Part shown: one piece after another, positions 25,465-35,825 of the stretch
Numbering within the stretch: position 1 is the stretch's first letter
Layout of the letters: every line of letters starts with the position of its first letter
The notes under the pieces: generated by a model
What the model was told of the DNA's origin: nothing
Databases searched by the model: none
Seen by the model: only the letters and a program-made list of their open reading frames with translations
Made by a program: the position numbers and the translations under genes
Origin: Opitutus sp. GAS368
Lineage (GTDB): Bacteria > Verrucomicrobiota > Verrucomicrobiia > Opitutales > Opitutaceae
DNA: 50,919 nucleotides
Reading direction: 5' to 3'
NCBI GenBank assembly: GCA_945903465.1
Contig: CAMDOF010000037.1
Coordinates: forward strand, 1-50,919

Positions 25465-27228
25465 ATGAACCTTGATCGGAAAGATGCGATTCTAGTGGTT
25501 TTGTTGGTAGGTGTGATGTCCGCTTTTCTCCTGCCCCTTCTCAGTATTGGCATAGATCAGCATCATGACGGAGTGTACCTTAAACCAGCGCTGGATGTGC
25601 TTTCGGGCCAGTGCCTCTTCCGCGATTCATTTACGCAATACGGCGCGGTTACGTGCTACTTGCAGGCGCTAACGCTGATGTTCGACCGCAGCCTCCTGGC
25701 TCTTAGATACACGACGCTGGGAATCTACGCGGTGACCTTAATTTGCCTGTATTGCTCGTGGCGATTCCTCCTGTCCCGATCGCTCACCGTAGTCGCCTGC
25801 TTCCTTTTCTTCTTACTCAATCCGGCCTACGAAACAGAACCATGGAACCACACTCACTGGATGGTTCACCCTTGGTCCTCAGCCAATGCGATGATGTTTC
25901 AGGCGATCGGCATCTATGCCCTCTTTCGGGTAATAAGGGGCGAGCAACCCGATCGCTGGGGCGTGGTTCTGGGCTTGGCGTGCGCCGCGGTATTTTGGTG
26001 CCGCCAGCCCGTTGGCATCATGATGACAGGCGCGTTGATCGCGATCTGGCCGGCGTTGCACTTCACCGGATGGATCCCAGCCCAATCCACGAAGTCCGCC
26101 ATCCTCAGTCGAATCCTGTTCGGATATTTGGCTTTTCATGGAATTTTATTCGGTGGGTTGGCACTGAATGGAGCACTGTCGGCATGGTGGACTCAGAATA
26201 TCGTCTGGCCCGCCAAATGGAGCCAGAGCATTAGATGGGGCGAGACCTTGCCCTTGTTCGCTCATCCGTTTGAGGCTTTGATGCTGGTGGGTCTCGGTTT
26301 GGCGTTTGCTCTACCAAGCCAATTGAAACGATTCCGGCCCAATTGGCCGTCCGCTTGGGTTGCGGTCTATTTAATCAGCATCGTCGGGGCGATGCTCTGG
26401 CACCAAGGACTTTTTTTGCGAGTTGTCGCGATCCGCGATGGCGGATGGAGTATAGTCATTCCCCTAGTCGTGGTGGGACTGGTGGTGAGCAGTCTCGTGA
26501 TGGCCTGGCGACACCGCGCCTCCGCCCAACCCGTCGAATATTACGTGAGTGCGGCCTTGGCCGTGGTCAGTTTGGGCTCGCTGGTGCAATATTATCCCGT
26601 CGCGGATCCATGGCATTTTTTCTATGCATTAGCGCCGGTCTGCGGACTTTTTGTTTTTGCCGTTTGGCGTTGGTCCGGCTACTCCGGCACGGCGATAGGC
26701 GTGCTCTTAATGGGAGCACTGCTTCCGGCGCTTTATGTAAAGGTAAAGTCCATCCCCTCGGCGCTGGAACGTTCACTCGTCACGCTGACGAAACCACCTA
26801 TTCTGCGGGGCATGCGAGTTTCTCGCGAACAGGCCAATAGCCTTGAGCAGATTGCGGACGTGATTGCGCTCATCGAACAGGCTCGACCTGACTTGCCCGG
26901 TGCGATGATTGGCAACAATGCGCTGTATCCTTGTTTCCTTCGTAACCAGTCCAATCCGACGCCTTATTATGTCACGTGGCGCGGGCTCGCTAACCAAGCC
27001 GCCAATCGGCAGCGTTGGGATTACATCCACGTTACCCGGCCTTTGATGATTTTCCAAAATGCGCGTTGGGATGCCGTCACGGAATTTTATCAACGCGAGC
27101 GATATGTTCCAGTGTTGTTTGTGCCGGCCGAGGAACTTGAGATCGCCATCCCGCGGGAACTGGCGGACAGCATGGGGTTGGCTATTTATGGGATCTTCGG
27201 AGTTGGACGGCCCAAGGTGCGACTGTAA
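25465..27228 (+). CDS. Polytopic membrane protein, GT-C glycosyltransferase-like
   Basis: A 587-residue inner-membrane protein with about eleven hydrophobic segments and a C-terminal soluble domain of roughly 140 residues (from about residue 440). The first periplasmic loop reads LSIGIDQHHDGVYLKPALDV, then GQCLFRDSFTQYG; an acidic pair followed by a 'GxxxYRDxFxxYG' stretch is the pattern of GT39/GT83-like polyprenyl-phosphate-sugar transferases. Later WNHTHWMVHPWSSANAMMFQ lies in another external loop. It has an ATG start shortly after a gap and no operon partner. The donor and acceptor cannot be named. It is not closely similar to the other two such proteins in this window. Confidence 0.6.
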   Translation: MNLDRKDAILVVLLVGVMSAFLLPLLSIGIDQHHDGVYLKPALDVLSGQCLFRDSFTQYGAVTCYLQALTLMFDRSLLALRYTTLGIYAVTLICLYCSWRFLLSRSLTVVACFLFFLLNPAYETEPWNHTHWMVHPWSSANAMMFQAIGIYALFRVIRGEQPDRWGVVLGLACAAVFWCRQPVGIMMTGALIAIWPALHFTGWIPAQSTKSAILSRILFGYLAFHGILFGGLALNGALSAWWTQNIVWPAKWSQSIRWGETLPLFAHPFEALMLVGLGLAFALPSQLKRFRPNWPSAWVAVYLISIVGAMLWHQGLFLRVVAIRDGGWSIVIPLVVVGLVVSSLVMAWRHRASAQPVEYYVSAALAVVSLGSLVQYYPVADPWHFFYALAPVCGLFVFAVWRWSGYSGTAIGVLLMGALLPALYVKVKSIPSALERSLVTLTKPPILRGMRVSREQANSLEQIADVIALIEQARPDLPGAMIGNNALYPCFLRNQSNPTPYYVTWRGLANQAANRQRWDYIHVTRPLMIFQNARWDAVTEFYQRERYVPVLFVPAEELEIAIPRELADSMGLAIYGIFGVGRPKVRL

Positions 27229-28024
27229 CTCGGATATTTCACACTGGGATGAAGCCAAGAGAGGAGTGGCCGAGGACACGGGCGCACCCACAGAGATCAC
27301 AGGGCATGCCAGCGTGATGGGCTCGGTGCCCCCTGGGTTCTGCCTCTGTGCGTGCTCTACGCTACCCGAAATTTCTTCACGGGAATGGTTATTTAGGTGG
27401 GCCCAAGGGGCCTTAAACGAGTTCAGCTCAAAAACGCCGGTGGTCGTTCTGAGATGACGCTCACACGGCCCACCACGACAAGAGGCCGACTCCGTTTTTC
27501 CACTCTGGCATCGCGCCACGCGCGCCCCGAATCCTGCAGCCTTGAGCCCGGATATTTCGCACTACGGCCCGCAACCGAATGTCTCCGGAAATCGTGAAAT
27601 CTGTCATCTTTTTTCTAAAATCTCGGATTTCCAATCCGACGGATTCTCGCATCGGTGGCATGCCTGCCGGCCATGCCTGGTTTTAAATTCCAGATTCCAG
27701 ATGGCTGATTCACGATTTCCTAAATCGTCTCAAGCGTGATCGAAGTGGATCAATCGTACCTACGTACACTGAGAACGCTGAACAGGCCGATGCCTTGGTC
27801 GAATCATAACGGACGCCTCTCCGAGGCGTCCGGGTATTAAAAATGCCGGCTGGCCCTCTCCATCTCTTTGATCGGATGACGATCGAGGCGTTGCGCACGT
27901 CCCTGCTGTGGCTGTTCAACACTTGGATGGTTATCGGCGATCGCCCAGTCCCTTCGCGCGCAGGCGACGCACCAATAAATCCTTCCGCCCGCGCCAATCC
28001 CGTTTCCTCGAAATAACTGACGCG
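27229..28024. other. Gene-free stretch between converging genes
   Basis: About 800 bases with no supported gene. CGGATATTTC followed by A/G-CACT occurs at about 27234 and 27551 in the same orientation, possibly ends of a decayed mobile element. The only strong structure is the hairpin at 27810-27832. Confidence 0.5.
27810..27832. terminator. Hairpin between converging genes
   Basis: Perfect 10-bp stem CGGACGCCTC/GAGGCGTCCG with a 3-base loop. It lies about 190 bases beyond the end of the minus-strand glycosyltransferase and about 580 beyond the plus-strand one. There is no clear T run on either strand, so terminator function is only suggested. Confidence 0.4.
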
Positions 28025-30022
28025 CTACGGGAGCGTTTGAATCGCTCGGGCGGTGGCTGAAGTGCGCGATGCCGGCACATAAAGCGCATACGGTCCGGTC
28101 CCGGCCACGCGCAGGAACGGTTCATGCGTGTTCGGTGGATGCAGCTCTGGCGGATGCGGGCGGTGCTCCAGGACCAGCACCGCGTCCGGCGGTCGGTGGG
28201 CGGACTCAGGCAACGTGCCCCAAAAACGTGCGCCCGGCCCAGCCTCCCGCTGCCAGCGGCGCATGAGTGGCCACGGGAAACCATGGCGGGTGACGATTTG
28301 CAGCGAAGATATTTTTGCCGCCAGCAACGCTCGCACGCACGCCTCTTGCCGTGCCGCCTCGGAGGGATCGAAGCGGAAATAATTATCCCAGCGGGAAACA
28401 TCCCACAACCGAGGTCCGTGCCCGAGCGGTCGATCGCTAGTCTCGGCTGAGGGCAACCAACCGAGCACGCACAGTCCGGCAGCCACGGCAACCGCGGCTC
28501 CACCCAGCTTTTCCGCCATTGCTGCAATCACCGCGGCCAAGACAACAAACGCGGGGAGATGGAGTCGCGCTCCCGCCGGCTGCCACTTCAGCACGAGGCA
28601 ATACAGCAGGAGCGCGCCGCCAATCGCGACGATCGCCAACCCCGTGGGGCCCGTCCGCGGCCCGCGGCCCAGCAGGACGAGCGCGGTCGCGAGACCCAGC
28701 AGCAACTGGATCGGGGCTCCCGCGACCATCTCATCAGCGGGACCCCAATCCACGCCATAGTGTAACACCCAGAGAGTTGTGCGCGGATCGTTGACGTCGG
28801 CGCCCATCCACGTGTGCAGCCGGGAGACGACGGAGAATAGCTTACGATTTACCTCGGGCGATGGCGTGGCGAGGTGCAGGGTGGCGTTACGCAGGAGGTT
28901 TGATGCGGTGCCGCGCAGCGTGGGGACGGAGACGTTTTGCGCTCCGCCGTCTTCGGCCCGGTGGACCCCGAGCGGCGTGCCGTACCAGGTGAAGTTGCGC
29001 AGCGCATGGGGCATCACGGGAAGCAGCGCGATCACCGCGAACAGCGCGGCGGGTCGTGGCGTCCGCCAGAATGCCCGTGCGAGGAGCCCGAGGACGGGCA
29101 GGCAAAAGATGAGCGCGGTCGTCTTCGTCGCGAAGGCGAGCCCGAGCGCCGCCCCGGCGGCAAGCCACTCGACGAGCGGGTGCGGCCCAGATCGCGCGAG
29201 TCGAAAGGCGGAGCACGCCACGATCGCCAGCCAGAGCGCGACGAGGAGGTCGTTCTTCGCGCTACTCGCCTCGTGCCAGGCCATCGGCAGCGTGGCGAAC
29301 ACGAGCGCGGCCAGACCTTGCGCCCGCGGCCCGCCGCCGAGTTCGCGGGCGAGCAGGCTCGCGACGACGAGACCCAGCGCATAGGCGAGACACTGGGGAA
29401 GATTCGCAAAAGCGTCTGAGCCGGAGAGCAGCAGCGCGTGGGCCTGCATCATCTCAGCCAGCGGCGGCATCATGAGTGCGCGGTCGTTGATGGTCAGGAA
29501 ATGTTCGACGCTCCGCTGTTGGATCCACATCGCCTGCCGGGGCAGATGGTAGCTCAGCGCGTCCGGCGTGTTCGGCGGTGCGAGCAGGGAGGTCGCTAGC
29601 GCCAGGGTGGGCAGCGCGGCGAGCAGCAGGTGATGCGGGGCGATCTTTGGCCAGATGAGCTTGGCCCGCCGCGGCCAAATCCAGACCAGCAAGGCGACGT
29701 GCGCGCTGAGCCAGGTGGCGAGCACCGGCCCAAACGCCAACGCGGAAAACGCGCCGAGCGCTTCGGTGGACCCGAGCACACCCATACCCCAGGCTAACGC
29801 CGCGCGCATCACCGCATCACGCCATCCCAAGTTTGGCGACCCCACGTGAAAAGCGGCGGCCGCCAGCGGAACAACTGAAACGACGAGCAGCCCGAGAATC
29901 ATACCTCTGGTTGGGCCGGCGGTTGGGCGAGTTTCCGGACTTCGGTCGCGGCGATCACGATTCGAAGAAACAGTCTGCGGCCCATCTGCTGTCAATCCGC
30001 GAGTTTTTAGACGGGCCGGCAA
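28025..30022 (-). CDS. Large polytopic GT39/ArnT-like glycosyltransferase
   Basis: A 665-residue membrane protein (625 if the ATG at 29902, MILGLLVVSVVPLAA, is the start; the extra 40 residues are polar and Arg/Thr-rich). About twelve hydrophobic segments are seen. The loop PNTPDALSYHLPRQAMWIQQ followed by RSVEHF is the strongly conserved signature of a bacterial GT-C group in which the Asp of 'DALSYHLPR' is the probable catalytic base. Further loops include AWHEASSAKNDLLVALWLA. The C-terminal 130 residues are soluble. Probably glycosylates an envelope lipid or protein; the substrate is unknown. It ends 28025, facing the gene at 25465. Confidence 0.72.
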   Translation of the reverse strand: MPARLKTRGLTADGPQTVSSNRDRRDRSPETRPTAGPTRGMILGLLVVSVVPLAAAAFHVGSPNLGWRDAVMRAALAWGMGVLGSTEALGAFSALAFGPVLATWLSAHVALLVWIWPRRAKLIWPKIAPHHLLLAALPTLALATSLLAPPNTPDALSYHLPRQAMWIQQRSVEHFLTINDRALMMPPLAEMMQAHALLLSGSDAFANLPQCLAYALGLVVASLLARELGGGPRAQGLAALVFATLPMAWHEASSAKNDLLVALWLAIVACSAFRLARSGPHPLVEWLAAGAALGLAFATKTTALIFCLPVLGLLARAFWRTPRPAALFAVIALLPVMPHALRNFTWYGTPLGVHRAEDGGAQNVSVPTLRGTASNLLRNATLHLATPSPEVNRKLFSVVSRLHTWMGADVNDPRTTLWVLHYGVDWGPADEMVAGAPIQLLLGLATALVLLGRGPRTGPTGLAIVAIGGALLLYCLVLKWQPAGARLHLPAFVVLAAVIAAMAEKLGGAAVAVAAGLCVLGWLPSAETSDRPLGHGPRLWDVSRWDNYFRFDPSEAARQEACVRALLAAKISSLQIVTRHGFPWPLMRRWQREAGPGARFWGTLPESAHRPPDAVLVLEHRPHPPELHPPNTHEPFLRVAGTGPYALYVPASRTSATARAIQTLP

Positions 30023-30197
30023 CTCGCCGGACTGATCCTTGGATTTCGTCGTGGCCGGGGCCGCCGCCGGGATGCAGATTTGCCGATCGGCTGGCCCGCC
30101 GGCGTGGAAAACGCGGAAACGTTACGATAAAATGGAGGCGAAAATCAGCGTGGCCCAGAAAAGGCCAAAGGAATTGCACGATGAGGAGTGGGCGAAG

Positions 30198-31460
30198 TCA
30201 GGGTTGAAAGTGAACGGCCGTGGTGACCATGGCGCCGCGCTGGTCGGTGAGTGCGATGAACCACGTGTTGGCCTCGGCGGGTGGCTTGGGTGCGGTGATT
30301 ACGCCGGCGTGGATGGCGGCGGGCAGCGCTTGCCAGGAGCGTTGCGAGCGCAGACCGGTTTCTGTGGTGAAGTGCAACGAGGCGGACCGGAGCGGGATCG
30401 CGCTGGTGAAAGGGAGTTGCAGGGTGGCGTCGGTGGTCGTGATTTTTCCGGGGACGGGAAGCGCGGGGCCGTCGCGGCACGCGGCATCGATGAACCACCC
30501 GATTTCTTGGGGCGCCCAGCCGGCGGAGTGTCCGTGCGGCATTTTGACCCCGATGCGCAGCTGCTTGGGGCCGGGCACGACGTCGAAGGTCTTCTGGTAA
30601 CTATCGAGCGGGTAGTGAACATCGTTAGTCCCATTGACGAGGAGGAGCGGCACGCGGCAGCGGGGGAGGAGACTCGCGGGATCGTAGGCTTGGATCCACG
30701 CCGCGCGTTGGTCGGCGAGTTTGTCGATGGAAGGTTTTTGCACGGACTCACCCTCGAAGAGAAAGCCGCAGCCATAGACGGGCACGGCGGCTTTGAAGCG
30801 ATCGTCGAGGGAAGCGACGAGGCACGTGGTGTAGCCGCCCCAGCTGATCCCCGTCACCGCGGTGTGGTTGGCATCGACCTCGGGAAATGTCCGCAGGAGC
30901 GAGTGAGCGCGGATGACGCTCGCGGCGGCGTGATACGGCCAGTGATTGGAAACATCGCCACCGATGCTATCGAATTTTTCCGCGTGCCCGTGATCGGGAC
31001 CGCCGTGGGCGAGGCGGGAGCGGGTTTCTTTGGCGTTAGCCTGATTGCGGACGGGGTTGCCTGACGGATCATAAACGGGCGACGGGGGCCGGCTGCCGGC
31101 GAGATCCATAGCGAGAGCGGCGTATCCACGTTTTGCCCACAGATGGACCCACTCGGCAAAAGCGGTGCCACCGCCGCCGTGAATCAAAATAACGCCGGGG
31201 AATTTTCCATCTGGCTTGGCTTCCCCCAAAGTGGCGGGCGACGCGTAGAAGGCGAAGACCTCGGTGGCTTCACCACGGAATTTTTCGCTGCTGTAGAGCA
31301 AGGCGCGGATGGGGCCGGTGGGCTCGAGCCAGCGCATCGTGGGCGCGCGTTTCAAAACAGTCAGGTTCCAAGGGCCCACGACCTCGTCGGCGGCCCGCGT
31401 GATCGCCAAGGAGGCGCCGAGGAGGAAGGCGTGGAGGCAAATGAAGCGGTAATTTTTCAT
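30198..31460 (-). CDS. Secreted alpha/beta-hydrolase (acetyl-xylan-esterase/dienelactone-hydrolase type)
   Basis: A 420-residue exported hydrolase. ATG 31460 places a signal peptide (FICLHAFLLGASLAITRA) first; an upstream in-frame start at 31607 would add 49 Pro/Arg/Ala-rich residues. Oxyanion region VILIHGGGGTAFAEW, nucleophile elbow GISWGGY (Ser), acid in LLLVNGTNDVHYPLDSY and base in KMPHGHSAGW complete a catalytic triad. About 100 C-terminal residues form an extra beta-rich domain. The sulfatase gene lies 163 bases upstream on the same strand; a sulfatase plus deacylase pair suggests removal of sulfate and acyl groups from a polysaccharide before uptake. Confidence 0.85.
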   Translation of the reverse strand: MKNYRFICLHAFLLGASLAITRAADEVVGPWNLTVLKRAPTMRWLEPTGPIRALLYSSEKFRGEATEVFAFYASPATLGEAKPDGKFPGVILIHGGGGTAFAEWVHLWAKRGYAALAMDLAGSRPPSPVYDPSGNPVRNQANAKETRSRLAHGGPDHGHAEKFDSIGGDVSNHWPYHAAASVIRAHSLLRTFPEVDANHTAVTGISWGGYTTCLVASLDDRFKAAVPVYGCGFLFEGESVQKPSIDKLADQRAAWIQAYDPASLLPRCRVPLLLVNGTNDVHYPLDSYQKTFDVVPGPKQLRIGVKMPHGHSAGWAPQEIGWFIDAACRDGPALPVPGKITTTDATLQLPFTSAIPLRSASLHFTTETGLRSQRSWQALPAAIHAGVITAPKPPAEANTWFIALTDQRGAMVTTAVHFQP

Positions 31461-31623
31461 AAGAGCGGCGGAAAGTGCGGGGGCGGCGGTGGCCGGAAGG
31501 CGTGGACGGGAACGGGTGGCCGGGAAGGTGGGGGGAAGGGCAGAGCGGTGGCGCCCCGCGTGGGCTGACACCGAGGCAGGCGCGGCGTGTTGCCGGGGTG
31601 GGCGCACGGGCGAGGGTTCGGGG

Positions 31624-33288
31624 TTATTTTGCGGTCTTTTTCTTTTTGGAATTTTTGGCGGCGGGCACGTTGGGATCGGTGGCCTCAGGCATCCACGTGA
31701 GTTGTGGCCATAGAGGGGGGCCGTCGTTGGGTTGGGCGATGCCCGGTGTGCTGCGACCGCGCCGGACGATCTGGGTGGCGGTGGTCTGGAGTCGCGCGAC
31801 GATCTCGGGTTGGTGCGCGCAGAGGTTGTTCGTTTCGCGCCAATCGTTGGTCATATCGTAGAGTTCGCCGGCCGGCTCGCCTAGCTTGGGCTCGATGAAG
31901 CGGGGGGCTTGAGTGCCGCCGGAGCCCCGAAAGAGATTTAGTTTCCAGGGCCCTTCGCGGATGGCAAAGTAACCGCTGCCGGAATGATGGATGAGTGGGC
32001 CGCGCAAGGGGCGAGGATAGTCGTCGCCGCGGAGAGCGGGCAGCAGGCTGGAGCTGTCTTCGCCGGCGTGGGCCGGCAGGGTGACGCCGAGGATATCGGC
32101 GCAAGTCGCGAGCAAGTCGACTTGGCCGACGGGCTCCGCGCACGTGCGGCCGGGCTTGATGACGGCTGGCCAGCGCATCACAAAAGGGACGCGATGACCG
32201 CCCTCGTAGATATCGCGTTTACCGCCGCGGAGTTCACCGTTGCTGGCGTGCTGGTACTTTTGCGCACGTTCCGTGTAGCCGGTTTCCCCGCCATTATCGC
32301 TGCTCTGAAAAACGAGGGTATCACGGGTCAAGCCGTGCCGATCGAGGGCGGCGAGGACTTGACCGACGCGGTGGTCGGTCTCGAGCATAAAGTCGCCATA
32401 GGCGCCCACGTGGCTCTGGCCGGCGAATTCGGGTGAAGCACAGTGGGGCAAGTGCGGTGAGTTGAGCGCGAGGTAAATGAAAAAGGGATGTCCGGATTTG
32501 GCCTCGGCGGCGTGGCGCGCGATGTAGTCGACGGCTTTTTCGGTGCAGATTTTAAGACAAATATCATCACGAAATGAGGGTGCGACTTCGATATCATCGG
32601 GCTGCAAGCGCTGGGGGTTGTACGGCGGTTTGAACCGGAACGTGTTCTGCTGGGCGTCGGGTTTTTTATTGGTCCAGAGGGTGGGCGGATCGGTGACGCG
32701 ATTATTTTCGATGAAGGTGAGGACGCCATAGTTCATCGAAGCGGGGATCCCGAAGTAGTCGTCAAAGCCATGGTCGTTGGGACCGTCGGTGATAGGCTGG
32801 GACCAGTCGCGTTGGCCGACGCTGCCGGGAAACTTCATATTGAGATGCCATTTTCCAAACATCGCGGTGCGGTAGCCTTGGGCCTTGAGCAAGGAGGCGA
32901 CCGTGAGGCGATCGCGAGAGATGAGGCCATCGCCCTCGGCGTGGAGGACGCCCTGTTTGAGGTAGGTGCGCCAACTGTAACGCCCTGTGAGTAACGCGTA
33001 GCGGGAAGGGGTGCAGACGGTGTCAGCAGAGTGGCCATCGGTAAAGAGCAGGCCCTCCCGAGCGAGGCGGTCGAGGTGGGGGGTTTGAAATTTTGATTGA
33101 GGGTTGAGTGCGGACATATCGCCGTAGCCCTGATCGTCGGTGTAGATCACGAGGATATTGGGCGAGCTCGCGGCGGGTGCGGCCGCGCGGGCGACGAGGA
33201 CCGGCCAGAGAAAAAAAAGGACTCGAAGCAGAAAGATGAGTGCGGGAATTTTTTTCACGACGGGAGATTTTAATTTAAGGGAAGTCAT
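31624..33288 (-). CDS. Secreted formylglycine sulfatase (arylsulfatase A / GalNAc-6-sulfatase type)
   Basis: A 554-residue type I sulfatase with an N-terminal signal (ALIFLLRVLFFLWPVLVARA). NILVIYTDDQGYGDMSALNP holds the metal-binding Asp pair. The signature CTPSRYALLTGRYSWR carries the Cys converted to formylglycine by an FGE-type enzyme. GKWHLNMKFP, then FQSSDNGGETG give further metal/sulfate ligands. The C-terminal domain ends in a Lys-rich tail (KNSKKKKTAK). Such sulfatases desulfate algal or host polysaccharides and are strongly expanded in Verrucomicrobia and Planctomycetes. No maturase is adjacent. It is probably co-transcribed with the esterase. Confidence 0.93.
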   Translation of the reverse strand: MTSLKLKSPVVKKIPALIFLLRVLFFLWPVLVARAAAPAASSPNILVIYTDDQGYGDMSALNPQSKFQTPHLDRLAREGLLFTDGHSADTVCTPSRYALLTGRYSWRTYLKQGVLHAEGDGLISRDRLTVASLLKAQGYRTAMFGKWHLNMKFPGSVGQRDWSQPITDGPNDHGFDDYFGIPASMNYGVLTFIENNRVTDPPTLWTNKKPDAQQNTFRFKPPYNPQRLQPDDIEVAPSFRDDICLKICTEKAVDYIARHAAEAKSGHPFFIYLALNSPHLPHCASPEFAGQSHVGAYGDFMLETDHRVGQVLAALDRHGLTRDTLVFQSSDNGGETGYTERAQKYQHASNGELRGGKRDIYEGGHRVPFVMRWPAVIKPGRTCAEPVGQVDLLATCADILGVTLPAHAGEDSSSLLPALRGDDYPRPLRGPLIHHSGSGYFAIREGPWKLNLFRGSGGTQAPRFIEPKLGEPAGELYDMTNDWRETNNLCAHQPEIVARLQTTATQIVRRGRSTPGIAQPNDGPPLWPQLTWMPEATDPNVPAAKNSKKKKTAK

Positions 33289-33434
33289 GCGCGCGGGGGG
33301 TGGGGAGGCACGGCGGAGAGCGGAGATCGGGTGGGGAAGGAGTCGGCGGCGAAGACCGGGAGGGAAGCTGAGGGGATTGGCGAGATGGAATCAAGTGCGG
33401 CGAAGGGGAACGGTTTACTGGGGCCGAGGGCGTG

Positions 33435-33716
33435 GGTCGCGCTGCGCTGCGGTGCGCGCTGCGGTGCGGTGCGGTGCGCGACGCGCTGCGGTGCGCGGCG
33501 GTCGATGCGCGACGCGATGCGACGCGATGCGATGCGCGACGCGGTGCGTGGCGGTGCGCGATGCGGTGCGCGGCGCGATGCGGTGCGCGACGCGGTGCGC
33601 GATGCGATGCGGAGCGCGCTGCGGTGCGCGGCGGCGGTGCGCGGCGGCGATGCGCGATGCGACGCGGCGGCGATGCGCGACGCGACGCGGTGCGTGGTGG
33701 CGGCGAGCGCTTTTTA
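33435..33716. repeat. GCG-rich degenerate microsatellite
   Basis: About 280 bases made almost only of GCGGTGCGC, GCGATGCG and GCGACGCG words in changing order, a degenerate repeat of roughly 5-6 bases. Long runs alternate purine and pyrimidine. Most frames are free of stops here, which creates false long ORFs on both strands (Arg/Cys/Ala-rich or His/Arg-rich), including an artificial N-terminal extension of gmd. The flanks (33289-33434, 33717-33800) hold no gene. Confidence 0.9.
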
Positions 33717-33800
33717 TCGATGAGATTTCTTGAGTACGGTTTTTTGAGTACGGAGGCTTGCAGGCGTGGCTGGCCGCTGGATAGATTTTGGAATTCACGC

Positions 33801-34817
33801 ATGAAAAAAGCGCTTATTACCGGTATCACGGGTCAGGATGGTTCCTATCTCGCCGAGCTTTTGCTGGGCAAAGGCTATGAAGTCCATGGGGTCATTCGCC
33901 GTGCCTCGACGTTTAACACCAGCCGAATCGATCACCTGTACAACGACCCGCATGTGAACGGAGTGCGGCTTTTCCTGCATTACGGGGATCTGGCTGATTC
34001 GGTGCAGATGGTGAAACTCCTGTACGAGCTTCAGCCGGATGAAATTTACAACCTAGGTGCGCAGTCGCACGTGCGCGTCTCGTTCGACATTCCGGAGTAT
34101 ACGGGCGACGTGGTCGGGTTGGGCTCAGTCCGTATTCTCGAGGCGATTCGGGAGGCTGGCCTGGTCAAGAAATGCCGATTTTACCAAGCCTCTTCATCGG
34201 AGATGTATGGCAAGGTGCAAGAAGTGCCGCAGACGGAGAAGACGCCGTTTTGGCCGCGGTCGCCCTATGGTTGCGCAAAAATGTACGCGTACTGGCTCAC
34301 GATAAATTACCGGGAGAGCTACCATTTGCACGCGTCCAACGGCATCTTGTTTAATCACGAGAGCCCGCGGCGCGGAGAGACGTTCGTCACGCGCAAGATC
34401 ACGCGCGCGGCGACGCGGATCAAGCTCGGGCTGCAGCAGCAGCTCTTCATGGGGAACATCGATGCGAAACGCGACTGGGGCTATGCCAAGGAATACGTTG
34501 AGATGATGTGGGTGATGCTCCAGCAGGATCAGCCGGATGATTATGTGGTCGCGACGAACGAGACGCACACGGTGAAGGAGTTTATCCAGGAGACATTTGG
34601 CCTGCTGGATCTTGATTGGGAGAAGTATGTGAAATACGATGCGCGTTACGAGCGGCCGGCGGAGGTTGAGTTGCTGATTGGCGATCCGGCCAAGGCGAAG
34701 CGTCAGCTGGGCTGGGAGCCGAAGGTAAAGTTCAAGGAGCTCGTGAAAATCATGACGGAGGCGGATCTGGCTTTGGCCCGCCGTGAAGCGCAGATCGCCC
34801 AGTTGCCCAAACTCTAA
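33801..34817 (+). CDS. gmd: GDP-mannose 4,6-dehydratase
   Basis: A 338-residue short-chain dehydrogenase/reductase that turns GDP-D-mannose into GDP-4-keto-6-deoxymannose. The NADP-binding motif [15 protein letters not shown] lies at the N-terminus; the catalytic Ser/Glu are in [20 protein letters not shown] and the Tyr-Lys pair in [31 protein letters not shown] and [15 protein letters not shown] are family blocks. ATG 33801 gives the normal N-terminus; the reading frame stays open upstream through the microsatellite but that part is not genuine. The partner enzyme fcl follows after 72 bases, so the pair makes GDP-L-fucose for surface glycans. Confidence 0.96.
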   Translation: MKKALITGITGQDGSYLAELLLGKGYEVHGVIRRASTFNTSRIDHLYNDPHVNGVRLFLHYGDLADSVQMVKLLYELQPDEIYNLGAQSHVRVSFDIPEYTGDVVGLGSVRILEAIREAGLVKKCRFYQASSSEMYGKVQEVPQTEKTPFWPRSPYGCAKMYAYWLTINYRESYHLHASNGILFNHESPRRGETFVTRKITRAATRIKLGLQQQLFMGNIDAKRDWGYAKEYVEMMWVMLQQDQPDDYVVATNETHTVKEFIQETFGLLDLDWEKYVKYDARYERPAEVELLIGDPAKAKRQLGWEPKVKFKELVKIMTEADLALARREAQIAQLPKL

Positions 34818-34889
34818 ATCGCACTGCGGATGAGCTGGCGGGCACGGGTGATCCCGACCCGTGGGGCCGGCATCGCGGGAAATCTATCA

Positions 34890-35825
34890 ATGAAACTATT
34901 TATCTCCGGTCATCACGGCATGGTGGGAAGCGCCCTCGTGCGGCGGTTCCAGCGGGAGGCGGGGGTAGCGCTGGTTCTGCGGACGCGGCGTGAGCTGGAC
35001 CTCGAGAATCAAGGCGCGGTCGCGGCGTTTTTTGCGGCGGAAAAACCGGACATGGTGATCATCGCGGCGGCGAAGGTCGGGGGCATTCATGCTAACCAGA
35101 CTTACCCGGCGGAGTTTCTCCTTTCGAATCTGGTCTTGGCCGCGAATACGATTGACGCGGCCTATCGGAGCGGGACGAAGCGGCTGTTGTTTCTGGGGAG
35201 CTCTTGCATCTATCCCAAGCATGCGCCGCAGCCAATGACGGAAGACTGTTTATTGACGAGTGGGCTGGAGTCGACGAACGAGGCCTACGCCATCGCCAAG
35301 ATTGCTGGGCTCAAGCTCTGCCAGTACTATCGAAAGCAATACGGGGTGATGTTTCATTCGGCGATGCCGACGAATCTCTATGGTCCCGGTGATAATTACC
35401 ACGCGACGAATTCACATGTCCTGCCGGCGCTCATCCGCCGTTTCGACGAGGCGCGGGTCGCGGGTTTAGCGGAAGTGGTGGCCTGGGGGAGCGGTTCGCC
35501 CCGGCGGGAGTTTCTGCATGTCGATGATCTCGCGGATGCGTGTGCGTTTCTCGTTCAGCAGGAGAATCCTCCTGATTGGATCAACGTGGGCACGGGGGTG
35601 GACGTGACCGTTCGGGAGTTGACCGAGACGGTTGCGACCGTGACGGGTTTCCAAGGTCGGATCGGGTGGGATGGCAGCAAGCCAGATGGCACGCCGCGAA
35701 AGTTATTGGACGTATCCAAACTCAGTGGGCTCGGCTGGCGCGCGCGGATTTCATTGCAGGCAGGAGTCGCGCAGACCTACGCGAGCTTCCTCGCCGAAAA
35801 AGCGGCGGGAATATTACGGACCTGA
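34890..35825 (+). CDS. fcl: GDP-L-fucose synthase
   Basis: A 311-residue NADPH-dependent epimerase/reductase that converts GDP-4-keto-6-deoxymannose to GDP-L-fucose. N-terminal [13 protein letters not shown] is the nucleotide-binding loop; then [35 protein letters not shown] with the catalytic Ser and Cys, and [20 protein letters not shown] with the Tyr-Lys pair. [20 protein letters not shown] is also typical. ATG 34890 is chosen over the in-frame 34830 start because the conserved MKLFISG begins there. Length is normal for the family. Confidence 0.95.
   Translation: MKLFISGHHGMVGSALVRRFQREAGVALVLRTRRELDLENQGAVAAFFAAEKPDMVIIAAAKVGGIHANQTYPAEFLLSNLVLAANTIDAAYRSGTKRLLFLGSSCIYPKHAPQPMTEDCLLTSGLESTNEAYAIAKIAGLKLCQYYRKQYGVMFHSAMPTNLYGPGDNYHATNSHVLPALIRRFDEARVAGLAEVVAWGSGSPRREFLHVDDLADACAFLVQQENPPDWINVGTGVDVTVRELTETVATVTGFQGRIGWDGSKPDGTPRKLLDVSKLSGLGWRARISLQAGVAQTYASFLAEKAAGILRT

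Noticed and set aside
33432..33800. A 461-residue version of GDP-mannose dehydratase with a long Arg/Cys/Ala-rich N-terminus
   Set aside because: The extension is translated microsatellite; the conserved enzyme starts exactly at ATG 33801.
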